64,000 bases of DNA, taken from positions 1,550,001 to 1,614,000 of the forward strand of contig NZ_CP035119.1 in assembly GCF_004087835.1 (NCBI RefSeq). The letters are read 5' to 3'. Each line of letters opens with the position of its first letter. Within the stretch, counting starts at the first letter, position 1. The position numbers were made by a program, and so were the translations under genes. This document shows, in pieces, positions 7,552 through 16,936 of the stretch. The stretch comes from Halorussus pelagicus. Its GTDB lineage: Archaea; Halobacteriota; Halobacteria; Halobacteriales; Haladaptataceae. Below the pieces are notes generated by a model. It had not been told where the DNA came from. It saw only the letters and a program-made list of their open reading frames with translations, and searched no databases.

Positions 7552-8271
7552 CTACGCGAGCGCGAACAGTCCCGCACCGACGACCAAGAACGTGAGCGCC
7601 GCGACGAGCGGAAACGCCGCCGCTCGCAGGCGACCGAGCGCGACCGCTCCCGGCGATCCGTCGGCTATCACGGACGGATTCGTGAGGACGACGCGGCCGT
7701 CTCGGTACTCGGGGCGGCCCGCGACGACGTGGGACTTCTCCGGGTCGATTCGGCGCTCGGTGTACCGCCGCGCTCCGATACCGAGCGACGCGAGGGGACC
7801 GCCCGCGGTGGGCGAGAGTTCGCCGCGCGCTTCCACGAACGCCCGGATTCGCTCGGGCGGTTCCTCGCCCGCCGAGACGCTGATGGTCTCGCTCTCGGTG
7901 TCGAGTCGGAAGCGTCTTGATTCGGGGGCAACTCGGACGCGGCCGCCGTCGTCGCGCAACTCGAAGGGGACCGTCGCCACGCCGTCGTCGCGGTGACCCC
8001 ACGTAAACGGAATTTCGGTCGCCGTGAGTTCGCGCTCGCTGATTTCGTATTCGAGACCGAGACAGTTCTTTCCGGTGAACGGCCCACTCAGCGTCTCGCC
8101 GACCGATTGGGTCCGGCCGCGACAGACGACGAACTCGTCGTCGGAACTCACGGACGCCGGGCCGACGACCTCCGTCCGCACGAGTCGCGGAACGACCGCG
8201 AGCGGTCGGAGACCGTACCACCCGAACGCGACGCCCCCGAGCAGGAAGACGACCCCGAGTACGGTAAGCAT
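7552..8271 (-). CDS. GIDE-domain membrane protein
   Basis: 239 residues with an N-terminal membrane helix (MLTVLGVVFLLGGVAFGWYG) and a second at the C-terminus (AFPLVAALTFLVVGAGLFAL). Between them is a GIDE-like module: GPFTGKNCLGLEYEISERE, then a TW segment, then VPFELRDDGGRVRVAPE. This matches the GIDE domain of mitochondrial MULAN-type ligases and their prokaryotic relatives, without any RING finger. It lies 27 bases after the methylase stop on the same strand, so it is probably the last gene of the restriction-modification operon. Function in archaea is unknown. Confidence 0.72.
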   Translation of the reverse strand: MLTVLGVVFLLGGVAFGWYGLRPLAVVPRLVRTEVVGPASVSSDDEFVVCRGRTQSVGETLSGPFTGKNCLGLEYEISERELTATEIPFTWGHRDDGVATVPFELRDDGGRVRVAPESRRFRLDTESETISVSAGEEPPERIRAFVEARGELSPTAGGPLASLGIGARRYTERRIDPEKSHVVAGRPEYRDGRVVLTNPSVIADGSPGAVALGRLRAAAFPLVAALTFLVVGAGLFALA

Positions 8272-8298
8272 CTCGTGTGCGGGATTCGCCCCTCTGCC

Positions 8299-10545
8299 TC
8301 AAGTATCTTCGGCTCGGAATAAACTCTCGCCGTCGTCGGCCAGCGCCTCCTCGACGAGGCGGTCGATTTCGGCTTGGACGGTCTCCAACTCGGGTATCGT
8401 CTTCCGGTTGTAGGCGCGCTTGGAGGTGTCTGTGTGTTCGGGCACGATGTCGTGGGCCTGCATCGAAAGGTCGGCGAGTCGTCGCTGTCGCTCGGTCCCC
8501 CGCCACTCGGGGAGTTGAAGATTCGAGACGACCGATTTCGAGAGGCTAGCCTTCCCCTCCGAAGCGACGTGTTTCAGCGACCGCTGGTAGGTCGCCGAGT
8601 TGAGCAGGGCACAGAGGAAGTGGGCCTCCCGCTCGCCGTCGGCCGAAATGAACATGAAGTGGTCGCCGGGCACGACCTGCTTCTGGCCCAAATCTGCGTC
8701 CTCGACGGTCGAGACGACCGCGAAATGGGGCTTGAACCCGAGGCGACACCACGCGACCTTGTACTCGCTCCACGTATACTCGCCCAGTCCGAAGACGTTG
8801 TAGAACGGTCCCTTGTCGAGCCACGACGACGACCGGGATTCGAGCGCGTCGCGGTGCGTTTCGAGGTAGTCGTAGGTCTTCGGATACCGCTCACGCAGTT
8901 CCTTTTCGTTGTCCTCGTTGGCCTTCCGGAGCGGAACCAGTCGCAGTTCGTGGCCGAACAGGCCGTACTTGACGACGTGGCGCGACTTGACGTAGGGGTA
9001 GACGAACTCGTCTTCGAGGTCGGCCAGTTCCTCGCGCTCGACGGAGAAGACGGCTTGGGCGTCGTCCTTGACGCCGTGGCGAATCTCGTGGGCGCACTCG
9101 CCGAGCGCCGCGTGCTCGGCGTCCGCGCGGACCCACGCCGACGCCTCCTCGTCGGCGTCCACCGGGACGAGCGCGGTCTCTTCGCGGTCGAGCGTCCGGC
9201 GCATTGACGCTCGCGTGGCGAAGTCGGCGGGGTCGTCGCGCTCGCTGGCGGTCCACGAAACCGTCTCGACGGGGAACTCGTGGTCGGCGTCGGCCCGGAG
9301 CGCGTAGACGGCGGCGTTCGCGCCGACCTGCTCGCCGAAGGGTCGGAGTCGGTTGAAGTCGTGGACCGCTTCGAGCGCGAGCGGTCGTTCGTCCACACTC
9401 AGCGTTCGGAGAAGTTTGCCCGCAGGTCCCTTCGAGACGGCGCGCTTCAGGACGAAACTCGCCCCGCCGCCCGCGTCCAGATAGCGGTCGATACAGACCC
9501 AGACGAACGGCAGGGAGATGTCGTCGTTGGCGTGGCCCAACCGCGAGGCGGTCCCGTCGTGGGGGAGTAGATCGAGTTCGTCGCCGCGCTCGCGCCAGCC
9601 AGCTTTCACGGTCTCCGAGAGGCGACTCCACGGAATCCACGGCGGGTTCCCGACGAGGTAGTCGGCGGCGGGGTCGAACTCCTCGCCCCGGAACGAAATC
9701 CGGTCGTCGCGGGTCAGACCGACAGCGTCGGTCAGAAAGACCGGGAGTTCGACGCGCTCGGTCTCGGCCGCGTCGAGGACGGGCAACAGCGAGAGCAGGT
9801 AGTTCAGTTTCGTACTCGTGACCGCGACCGGATTCAGGTCGATGCCGAAGACGCTCGACGTGACGTTGGCCACGATTTCGTCGGGGGAGTGGGTGTCCTC
9901 CAGCGCCGCAATCTTGCGCTCGATGCAGACCGACGGAAACACGCCCGACCCGCATCCGGGGTCGAGAAACGTCGCGTCCGCGAACTCCTCGACGCCGAGT
10001 GCGTCCACCGCGAGTTCGGCGACGCCTCGCGGGGTGTGGTACTCCCCGAGCGCGAGGCGGAGGTCCCGAGAGACGACGCCCTCGTAGAGTCGCCGGAGAA
10101 AGCCGGTGTCGGCCGCCCGGAGGTCGGCCCTCGTGAGCGCGTCCTCGATTGGGTCGGGGACGCGCCCGTCGAGGTCGGCGAGTTCGCTCACGACGCGGTC
10201 GTGCAACGCCCGGAAGCGAACCGACAGCGCGCCGGTGTTCGCCCGCGGTTCCCGATTGGCCAGCGCGAACCCGAACTCGCGCTCGGCGAGCGCGACGATG
10301 CGGTCCACCACGAAGTCGTAGTACAGCGAGTCCACGAACAGTTCGTCGGTCGGTCGCTCGCCCGCGGCGCTCGGGCGCTCTACGTCCGCGAGGGCGTCGC
10401 CGTGGCTGGTCTCGAAGAACGTCTCCCACTCCGAGCGGGCGGTCCGAAACCGCTCGTCGCTCGCCAGCAGGTCGCGCGCGACGTCGCGGTAGGCCTCGTA
10501 CAGCGCGCTCTCGCGGCCCCACCGCTCGGCGATGTCGGCCGTCAT
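8299..10545 (-). CDS. N6-adenine DNA methylase (Eco57I-like family)
   Basis: 748 residues. The SAM-binding motif I is FLDPGCGSGVF (about 193-203), followed by GIDLNPVAVTSTKLNYLL (motif II/III region) and the catalytic motif IV NPPW (about 300-303), the signature of gamma-type adenine methylases. Later segments (DHFMFISADGEREAHFLCALLNS, SLSKSVVSNLQLPEW) resemble target-recognition regions of type I/IIG proteins. I see no nuclease motif at its N-terminus. It begins two bases after the stop of the large RM protein, so the two are translated from one message. It may methylate the second strand, broaden specificity, or be a separate enzyme. Confidence 0.86.
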   Translation of the reverse strand: MTADIAERWGRESALYEAYRDVARDLLASDERFRTARSEWETFFETSHGDALADVERPSAAGERPTDELFVDSLYYDFVVDRIVALAEREFGFALANREPRANTGALSVRFRALHDRVVSELADLDGRVPDPIEDALTRADLRAADTGFLRRLYEGVVSRDLRLALGEYHTPRGVAELAVDALGVEEFADATFLDPGCGSGVFPSVCIERKIAALEDTHSPDEIVANVTSSVFGIDLNPVAVTSTKLNYLLSLLPVLDAAETERVELPVFLTDAVGLTRDDRISFRGEEFDPAADYLVGNPPWIPWSRLSETVKAGWRERGDELDLLPHDGTASRLGHANDDISLPFVWVCIDRYLDAGGGASFVLKRAVSKGPAGKLLRTLSVDERPLALEAVHDFNRLRPFGEQVGANAAVYALRADADHEFPVETVSWTASERDDPADFATRASMRRTLDREETALVPVDADEEASAWVRADAEHAALGECAHEIRHGVKDDAQAVFSVEREELADLEDEFVYPYVKSRHVVKYGLFGHELRLVPLRKANEDNEKELRERYPKTYDYLETHRDALESRSSSWLDKGPFYNVFGLGEYTWSEYKVAWCRLGFKPHFAVVSTVEDADLGQKQVVPGDHFMFISADGEREAHFLCALLNSATYQRSLKHVASEGKASLSKSVVSNLQLPEWRGTERQRRLADLSMQAHDIVPEHTDTSKRAYNRKTIPELETVQAEIDRLVEEALADDGESLFRAEDT

Positions 10546-10547
10546 GG

Positions 10548-13500
10548 TCAGTCCATCGGCCCGCGCTCGGCCAGTTCGTCGTAGGTCTCAGCCACGAGGT
10601 CGAAATACTCCTCGGTCATCATCCGCGGGTCGCGCACCCGGTGGAAGTCGTCCAGCACGAACCGGGTCTCCTCGCGGTCGAGTCCGTAGGCGTGGAACGC
10701 CGCGGCGTCGATTTCGGCTTGGAGACGCTGGCGCTCGTCGGGGTCGGTCGCGGCGTCGATGCCGCCCAACCGCTCGCGCATCTCCGCGAACTGCTCGCCG
10801 TAGCAGTTGAGGCGCGCCGCGCGATGGGAGATGTATTCGAACCAGTCGTCGCCCGAGGTGAGGCGGGGGACTTGAGATTCTTTGAATTTATACTGGACAA
10901 TACTTGAGTCGATTTTTGTCCTCATTAGGAAGTCAAACGGAATGCTATTGAGTAGTCCCAACGCTACGAATAGTTCTTTATCGGTGAATATTCGGTTGTA
11001 AGCGCCGTGAAGACGCTTCTTCTGGAGATGTTTTTCTTCCGGTTGAATTGAGTACGGCCGAAGAGTAGGTAATTTGTGGTAGCTTATTACTCCCTTCGGG
11101 ATTATTGCGGCAATCATCGTCCGCTCGTCAGTTGAACGAGCGATTTCTCGGTAAGCAAGCCGGTACTCTGTGCAGTCAAGAAGAACGTCTTCTTCGGTTA
11201 ATGGTTCTCCTCGCTCGTCTTCTAATAGGTCGTTTACAAACTGCTTCTGGGACTTGCTGGTCTTTTCTCCACCGAACTCGTCGTAAACCGACCGCTTCAA
11301 ATCTGGAAGGTTCTTTTCTCGAATTCGCTGTTTTCCACTCTTTTCAGGGTCCGTTTCCTCACTAACACTCCAGAAGTTAGGAGATTCTAAATCGTCTACG
11401 AAATCCGGAGAATAAGAGTACTGATAGACATTCCTACCGCCAAGAACAGGGTAGTCTCCGTTATATTTCTCTTCGACAAGCCGATCAGAATCTTGGGATA
11501 AGTGTAGTTCGGTATAGGGGTCAGCGTACCATTTTTCTCCGCTTTGTTCACCTATAGCCGGGTTCTTGAGTACTTTTTCTAGAACGTCAGTTTCTTTTCC
11601 GGAGTTAACGCTGGGGAATATACTCGCTTCTGGTGAGAAGTTTCCAAGAACTGTTTTGCTGATGCTGATTGCTTCTTCGTCCAGATTTTTGAGTATTCGA
11701 AGATCCTTTTGCACGAACTTCCCCTTGAGAACGTCTGTCTCTCCGGAGTTCTTCAGAACGAGAGTGCCGAAATTGTACCTGTTATCAATATCGTCAAATA
11801 TCCCGTGGTTTTCAAAAGTCACGAGAGAATTCACTCTTGTTTGGTTCAGTAAGTGTTTGCGTAGGTCTTTACAGGAAGCGCCAGTAAATACGACGCCCGG
11901 CAGAACTTGTGAAACGTAACCATCATTGTCAGCCAATTTAAGAACACGTTCTAAAAATAGGGCCGACAAGTCGTTTTCATTGGCGACTGTCCGCCCGGCT
12001 ACTTTCGGAGTTTGCAACTCGTAACTCCCACTCTTTTTAAAGTAGGTAGACCGGATTTTCATCCGCCGCTGATAGTCCTGCCATTTCGGTTGAATTTCTC
12101 TCTCGTCTCTCTCCAAGAGTTCTTTCTGTTTCTGGTCTTTCTCCGAGGGTGTTCGTGTTCGAAAACGACTGTCAAACTGCGAGAAAAAGTCGTCTCGATT
12201 TACTGTCAAAACTTCCCACGGCGGATTCCCCACAATCACGTCGAACCCACCATCACCATACACCTGCGCGAACTCCAAGACCCAGTGGAACGGTTCGTAC
12301 TCCCGGACCTGCTCGACGCCGATGTCCTCGATTCCGGCCTCTTTGAACTCCAACAGCACCTTCTCGTCCAAGTCGTCGCGGTACTGGTCCAGCAGTTCCT
12401 CGGCGTCTTCCAGATACGCCTTGGCCTCCTCGGTGTCGCTGGTTGCCTTGTGCTTCTCGACCAGTTCGATGATGTCGCCGTACTTCTCGCGCACCGTGTC
12501 GGCACCCCACGCGTCGAGGCGCGACTGGTCGCTGTCGGAACTCGTCTCCATCAGGTCGGTGTAGCCGATGAGGCTGTTGCCCTGCCGGACGTTGAACACC
12601 ACGTTCGGGAGCGCCAGTTCCTCGTCGTCGTAGGTGGCCACCTCGTCGGGGTCCACCTCGGTGATGATGGAGAGCCAGAGTCGGAGTTTGGCGATTTCGA
12701 CCGCCGGGTTCACGATGTCCACGCCGTAGACGTTCTGGACGACCGTCTGCTTGTGGAGTTTCCACGTCGGCGGAGTCTCGTCGTGTTTCTCGTAGAGGGC
12801 CTTCCGGATACCGACGAGTTCGCTCTGGACCGAGGTGAGGAAGTGGCCCGACCCACAGGCAGGGTCGAGCGCGCGGAACTCGTCTACCACCGCGAGCAGG
12901 TCCTCGATGAGGTCGGTGTTCGTCTCGGGGAGCGCGTCCACGAGTTCGTACACGTCGTCGTAGTCGGCCATCTCGTCGGTCCAGCCCCATTCGGCGACCA
13001 TTCGGTCGGCGAACCGCTCCAAAAGCGCGGGTTGGACCGTCTCCTCCGCGCAAAAGCGCGTGATTTCGTCGGGCGTGTAGTAGGCTCCCAGTTCCTTCTT
13101 CTGGTCGCCCGCGTCGCCCGTGATGTGGTTGATAGTCTTCTCGAAGACGTTGCCCAGCACGCTCGGGTCGAGGTCGGTCGGCCCGCCGTCCGCCGAGAAG
13201 TCGTGGCGCTCCAGCAGGTCCACGATGGAGAGCAACACCGTGTCGCGCACGTCGAACTCGCGCTCGTTCACGTCGCCGTCCCACTCGCTGGTCGGCCGGA
13301 ATAGGCCACCGTTGAGATACGGCACCTCGCTGTACACGTCGATGTCCCGAATCCGGCCCGTCCGGTCGTCGGGTTTCTCGTCCAAGATGCCGAAAAACAG
13401 CGGTTCGAGATAGGTCTTGTAAAACGTCTCGGGGTTCAGACCGTCGTCGTGGTCCGCCACCAGTTTCCGGAGGAGGTCGGCGTCCACCAGTCGCTTGTCT

Positions 13501-14435
13501 TCGAGGAACTTCAGGAAGACGAGGCGGTTCATCAACCCGACCGCGAACAGTCGCACGTCGTCGCCGGTCGCCGCTTCCGGCGCGATTACGCCGTCGCCGA
13601 CGAGGCTTCGGGTCGTCCGCTCCTCGCCGTCGGGTCGGATGCCGAAGACGTACTGGACGTACTCGTCGTAGAACTCGTCGGTGATTTCGGCTTTCGTCTC
13701 CTTGATGACCGCCCGCGCCTCGCTGGCGATTGAGACGAAGTTCTCGTAGCCGAACGACCGGACGAACGTCTCTACCAGCTCCCGGTCGTCGCCTTCGACC
13801 CACTCGTCCAGTCCGACGTTGCGCCCCGTCTGGTTCTCGAACGCTTTGACGAAGGTCCGCTGGAGGTTCACCTCGGCCAAGGTGTCGTAGCTGTAGGTGT
13901 CGCGGTCGTACTTGACCAGCACCCACCGTAGCCCGTCGGTTGCCAACCCGAAGTTGGCGTCGAACTTCTTGCGGTCGAGCCAGTCTTTGACTTGCCCGAG
14001 TCCGTGGCTCTCTTGGTCGAGTCGCTTGTTCATCGGTTCGGCCTCGACCAGCAGTCGCCCCGAGTCCACGTCGTCGTACTCGGCGAGCGAGAAGGAGTAG
14101 TCCGCCTGCTTGCCTCGTTCGTCCGAGCGGTCGCCCGCCTCGACGGCGGGGTCGGGATAGCCGAGCGCCGCGAACAGCGGTTCGATGACGGTTCGCTTGG
14201 TGATGGGTTCGGGGTCCTCGTTCTCCGCGCTGTCGCGCGCCATCAGCGTCGTGGCTTCGCCGTCTCGGAGCAGTTCTTCGAGTCGGTCGTCACCGACGCT
14301 CTCTCGCAGGTCAGCGACGGCGTCCGAGACCGCGGTTGCGACGCTCTCGATTTGGGACTCCGATACCTCGGTGTCGAACGCTTCGGTGACGAACTCGGTG
14401 GGGACCGAGCGTAAGGGGTTCTCTCGCTCGTTCAT
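10548..14435 (-). CDS. Type IIG-like restriction-modification protein (Eco57I family)
   Basis: 1295 residues, start MNERENPLRSVPTEFV (the open frame extends to 14501 but the extra residues look non-coding). N-terminal part: a PD-(D/E)XK-like nuclease region with Asp112 and VEAEP at 130-134; the usual 'ExK' reads E131-A-E133, so nuclease competence is uncertain. Then a helical linker, the methylase core with motif I LDPACGSGHF (about 522-531), GVDIVNPAVEIAKLRLWL and motif IV NPPW (737-740). Residues about 741-1189 are the presumed target-recognition domain and are encoded by markedly AT-rich DNA. The last 100 residues return to host-like composition. First gene of a three-gene operon. No BREX or DISARM partners are nearby. 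Confidence 0.88.
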   Translation of the reverse strand: MNERENPLRSVPTEFVTEAFDTEVSESQIESVATAVSDAVADLRESVGDDRLEELLRDGEATTLMARDSAENEDPEPITKRTVIEPLFAALGYPDPAVEAGDRSDERGKQADYSFSLAEYDDVDSGRLLVEAEPMNKRLDQESHGLGQVKDWLDRKKFDANFGLATDGLRWVLVKYDRDTYSYDTLAEVNLQRTFVKAFENQTGRNVGLDEWVEGDDRELVETFVRSFGYENFVSIASEARAVIKETKAEITDEFYDEYVQYVFGIRPDGEERTTRSLVGDGVIAPEAATGDDVRLFAVGLMNRLVFLKFLEDKRLVDADLLRKLVADHDDGLNPETFYKTYLEPLFFGILDEKPDDRTGRIRDIDVYSEVPYLNGGLFRPTSEWDGDVNEREFDVRDTVLLSIVDLLERHDFSADGGPTDLDPSVLGNVFEKTINHITGDAGDQKKELGAYYTPDEITRFCAEETVQPALLERFADRMVAEWGWTDEMADYDDVYELVDALPETNTDLIEDLLAVVDEFRALDPACGSGHFLTSVQSELVGIRKALYEKHDETPPTWKLHKQTVVQNVYGVDIVNPAVEIAKLRLWLSIITEVDPDEVATYDDEELALPNVVFNVRQGNSLIGYTDLMETSSDSDQSRLDAWGADTVREKYGDIIELVEKHKATSDTEEAKAYLEDAEELLDQYRDDLDEKVLLEFKEAGIEDIGVEQVREYEPFHWVLEFAQVYGDGGFDVIVGNPPWEVLTVNRDDFFSQFDSRFRTRTPSEKDQKQKELLERDEREIQPKWQDYQRRMKIRSTYFKKSGSYELQTPKVAGRTVANENDLSALFLERVLKLADNDGYVSQVLPGVVFTGASCKDLRKHLLNQTRVNSLVTFENHGIFDDIDNRYNFGTLVLKNSGETDVLKGKFVQKDLRILKNLDEEAISISKTVLGNFSPEASIFPSVNSGKETDVLEKVLKNPAIGEQSGEKWYADPYTELHLSQDSDRLVEEKYNGDYPVLGGRNVYQYSYSPDFVDDLESPNFWSVSEETDPEKSGKQRIREKNLPDLKRSVYDEFGGEKTSKSQKQFVNDLLEDERGEPLTEEDVLLDCTEYRLAYREIARSTDERTMIAAIIPKGVISYHKLPTLRPYSIQPEEKHLQKKRLHGAYNRIFTDKELFVALGLLNSIPFDFLMRTKIDSSIVQYKFKESQVPRLTSGDDWFEYISHRAARLNCYGEQFAEMRERLGGIDAATDPDERQRLQAEIDAAAFHAYGLDREETRFVLDDFHRVRDPRMMTEEYFDLVAETYDELAERGPMD
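10870..12215 (-). other. AT-rich target-recognition segment inside the type IIG gene
   Basis: Base composition shifts sharply to AT-rich just after the codons of the catalytic NPPW motif (12216-12227) and returns to GC-rich near 10870, still within the same open frame. The encoded stretch is rich in Lys, Asn, Ile, Phe and Ser, unlike the acidic host proteins. The placement matches the specificity domain of type IIG enzymes, suggesting replacement by recombination from a lower-GC donor. Confidence 0.7.
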
Positions 14436-14560
14436 GGTGAACCTCGAAGACCGCAGGGTACTGGTGATACTGGTTCGGCCCTCCCACATAAATTCACGCA
14501 ACTAACTTCGCTGGCCGCTACCGACTGTTTTAAACCACTCACCCCACTTTACCCTCAATA

Positions 14561-14565
14561 GGAGG
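14561..14565 (+). promoter_or_regulatory. Strong Shine-Dalgarno site deciding a GTG start
   Basis: GGAGG ten bases before the GTG at 14576. In a window dominated by leaderless starts this clear ribosome-binding site fixes the antiporter start and implies a leadered transcript. Confidence 0.65.
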
Positions 14566-14575
14566 ATTACATAGA

Positions 14576-16441
14576 GTGGCAGCAGAAGGTGGCGCGCTTG
14601 TACCCATCGTCGCCGCGATTATCGGTCTCGGTGTCGGAGCGCAGGTCCTAGCCGACCGTTTTCAAGTGCCCAGCGTGCTGTTTCTCATCCTCGCTGGAAT
14701 TATTATCGGTCCCGAGGGGTTACAGATAATCACGCCCGAGGCGTTCGGCGGCGCGCTGTCGGCCATCGTCGGGCTTTCGGTCGCCATCATCGTCTTCGAA
14801 GGGGCGTTCCACCTCACGACCGAGAAGCTTCGTGAAGCGCCCTCGGCGACGCTCAGACTCGTGACCATCGGTGCCATCGTCGCGTTAGTCGGCACCGCGG
14901 TCGTGGTCCGGTTCGCGCTCGGCGTCCCATGGGACGTGGCGATGCTCGTCGGGTCGCTGCTGGTCGCCACCGGTCCGACGGTCATCACGCCCATTCTCGA
15001 AGTGGTGCCCGCCCGCGACCGCGTCGAAATCGCGCTCGAAACCGAGGGCGTGGTCAACGACGTGACCGCCGCGATTCTGGCTGTCGTCACCTTCGAGTTG
15101 GTGCTTCTGGAAAGTCCGACCGTCAACGAGGTCGTCGCCGACTTCGCGCGCCGACTCGGTATCGGCATCCTCGCCGGGCTGGTCGTCGCCGGAGTCGTCT
15201 GGTACCTCTTGCAGTACGTCGATCTCTCGCCGGACAACGCTCCGCAGAACGCCCGACTCATCACCCTTGCGGGCGCGTTGGTCGCTTTCGGGAGCGCCAA
15301 CACCCTCGCAACCGAGGCGGGAATCGCGGCGGTGGCGACCGCGGGCGTCGTCCTCGGGAATCTCGACATCCCGTACAAGGAAGACATCGAGGCGTTCAAG
15401 GGCGACATCACGTTGCTCGTCCTCTCGTTCGTCTTCATCGCGCTGGCGGCCCTGCTTGAGTTCGATACGTTGCTGGGTCTCGGCGGCGAGGGTATCGTGG
15501 TCGTCGTGGCCGTCGCGCTCGTCGTTCGTCCGCTCGGCGTCATGCTCTCGACGACGGGCGACCGATACACCCTCAACGAGCGCGTCTTCATGAGCGTCGT
15601 CGGGCCGCGAGGCATCATCCCGGCGTCGGTCGCCACGCTATTCGCGGTCCAACTCCAGAACCAAGGACTGGGTGAGACCGCGGACATCCTCGTCGGGACT
15701 GTCTTCCTCGTCATCCTGACGACGGTCGTTTTCGAGGGCGGATTCGCTCGACACATCGCGGAATACTTGGACGTGATACCTATGCGTGTAATCATCGTTG
15801 GAGGCGGGAAGGTGGGCCGCTCGCTCGCCGAACGCCTCGAAGACCGTGGCGAAAACGTGGTCCTCATCGAGAGAGATCAGGAAATGGTAGAGCTAGCCCG
15901 CGGCGAGGACTTCACGGTCCATCAAGGAGACGGGACCGACACCGAAGTCCTCCAGAATGCGGGCGCAGAGAACGCGAAAATAATCGTGGCCGCGACCGGC
16001 GACGACGACGCGAACCTGCTGGTCGCGCAACTCTCGAAGTCGAAGTTCGACGCCGAAACCGTCATCGCGCGGGCCAACAACCCCGACAACGTCGATGCCT
16101 TCGAGGACCTCGGTGTCCAGACCATCGACGCCTCGTCGGCGACGGCGTGGGCCATCGACAACGCCATCGAGCGCCCGGCGCTGTCGGACTGGATGACCGA
16201 ACTCGGCCGGTCGGGCGACGTGCAGGAAATCGAGGTCACCGCGGACGACCTCGTGGGCAAGACCATCTCGGAACTCGACGACGAACTCCCGAACGGCGTC
16301 CTTATCGCGCTGGTCGGCCGAGACGGCGACAGCGAGGTTCCGAGCGAGGACTTCACGCTTCAGCGCGGCGACCACATCACCTTGCTCGGTCGGACGGAGT
16401 CGGTCCATCAAGCCATCAATCGCTGTCACCCGCGGACCTGA
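14576..16441 (+). CDS. Cation/proton antiporter with C-terminal RCK (TrkA) domain
   Basis: 621 residues. Residues 1-400 form about 12 membrane helices of the CPA/NhaP superfamily; ATGPTVITPI and TEGVVNDVTAAILAV carry the polar ion-binding motifs. Residue 403 begins MRVIIVGGGKVGRSLAERL, the Rossmann NAD-binding motif of a TrkA-N/RCK domain, with the acidic end of beta-2 in VVLIERDQEMV; a TrkA-C lobe (about 540-621) follows. The RCK domain probably gates Na+ or K+ export in response to nucleotide or cation, which suits a salt-in organism. The GTG start is supported by a Shine-Dalgarno site at 14561. Divergent from the RM operon. Confidence 0.9.
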   Translation: MAAEGGALVPIVAAIIGLGVGAQVLADRFQVPSVLFLILAGIIIGPEGLQIITPEAFGGALSAIVGLSVAIIVFEGAFHLTTEKLREAPSATLRLVTIGAIVALVGTAVVVRFALGVPWDVAMLVGSLLVATGPTVITPILEVVPARDRVEIALETEGVVNDVTAAILAVVTFELVLLESPTVNEVVADFARRLGIGILAGLVVAGVVWYLLQYVDLSPDNAPQNARLITLAGALVAFGSANTLATEAGIAAVATAGVVLGNLDIPYKEDIEAFKGDITLLVLSFVFIALAALLEFDTLLGLGGEGIVVVVAVALVVRPLGVMLSTTGDRYTLNERVFMSVVGPRGIIPASVATLFAVQLQNQGLGETADILVGTVFLVILTTVVFEGGFARHIAEYLDVIPMRVIIVGGGKVGRSLAERLEDRGENVVLIERDQEMVELARGEDFTVHQGDGTDTEVLQNAGAENAKIIVAATGDDDANLLVAQLSKSKFDAETVIARANNPDNVDAFEDLGVQTIDASSATAWAIDNAIERPALSDWMTELGRSGDVQEIEVTADDLVGKTISELDDELPNGVLIALVGRDGDSEVPSEDFTLQRGDHITLLGRTESVHQAINRCHPRT

Positions 16442-16512
16442 GACGACCGGAATAGCGAGACGAACGCCTGTTTCCGAATTTTTCCTGCACCGGCTCACAA
16501 CGAATTTTTATC

Positions 16513-16830
16513 ATGAACGCGAACGCACTGCGTGCCGACGGCTGGCAAGACGCCCTCGCGTCTCTCCTGATGACGATACTGGCCGTGTTCTTCTGGTACA
16601 CACACGGCCTGTACGTGAACTGGCTCGTCTTCGTCGCCGGGAGTTGTGCGGGCGTACTCGTCTCTCGCATCTACGATTTCGCGGAAACCCGTCCGGTAGC
16701 CGGATTCCCGGTCACGATAGCGTTCGCTCTCGTCATGACTGCGGCAATTAGGATGCAATCGTTAGTCGCTGGTGTCGTCGCTGCGCTGACCGTTGGGACG
16801 GCGCTCGAACTCCGCAAAGTGTACCTGTAG
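16513..16830 (+). CDS. Small multi-pass membrane protein
   Basis: 105 residues with about four hydrophobic segments (LASLLMTILAVFFWYTHGLYV, WLVFVAGSCAGVLVSRIY, VAGFPVTIAFALVMTAAIRM, LVAGVVAALTVGTALEL). No catalytic motif or known family is recognised. It lies 71 bp after the antiporter on the same strand and could be co-transcribed, though a T-rich box near 16476 may be its own promoter. The C-terminus abuts the uvrB 3' end convergently. Confidence 0.65.
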   Translation: MNANALRADGWQDALASLLMTILAVFFWYTHGLYVNWLVFVAGSCAGVLVSRIYDFAETRPVAGFPVTIAFALVMTAAIRMQSLVAGVVAALTVGTALELRKVYL

Positions 16831-16936
16831 GACCGAGCGCGACGCCGTCGCCAGCCGTCTCGGGGTCACCTGAGAGGTTCGGTCGAACGTTCGACTGTAA
16901 GACAGGTAGACCCTCCTCAACTCGAAGACCGGCCGT

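Noticed and set aside
12253-13926. 557-aa minus-strand frame within the type IIG gene
   Set aside because: Same strand but shifted frame, arginine-rich, contradicted by the methylase motifs in the real frame.
8299-14435. BREX or DISARM system
   Set aside because: Two large adenine methylases suggested it, but no pglZ, brxC, brxL, drmA/B/C or protease gene is present; a type IIG-type operon fits better.
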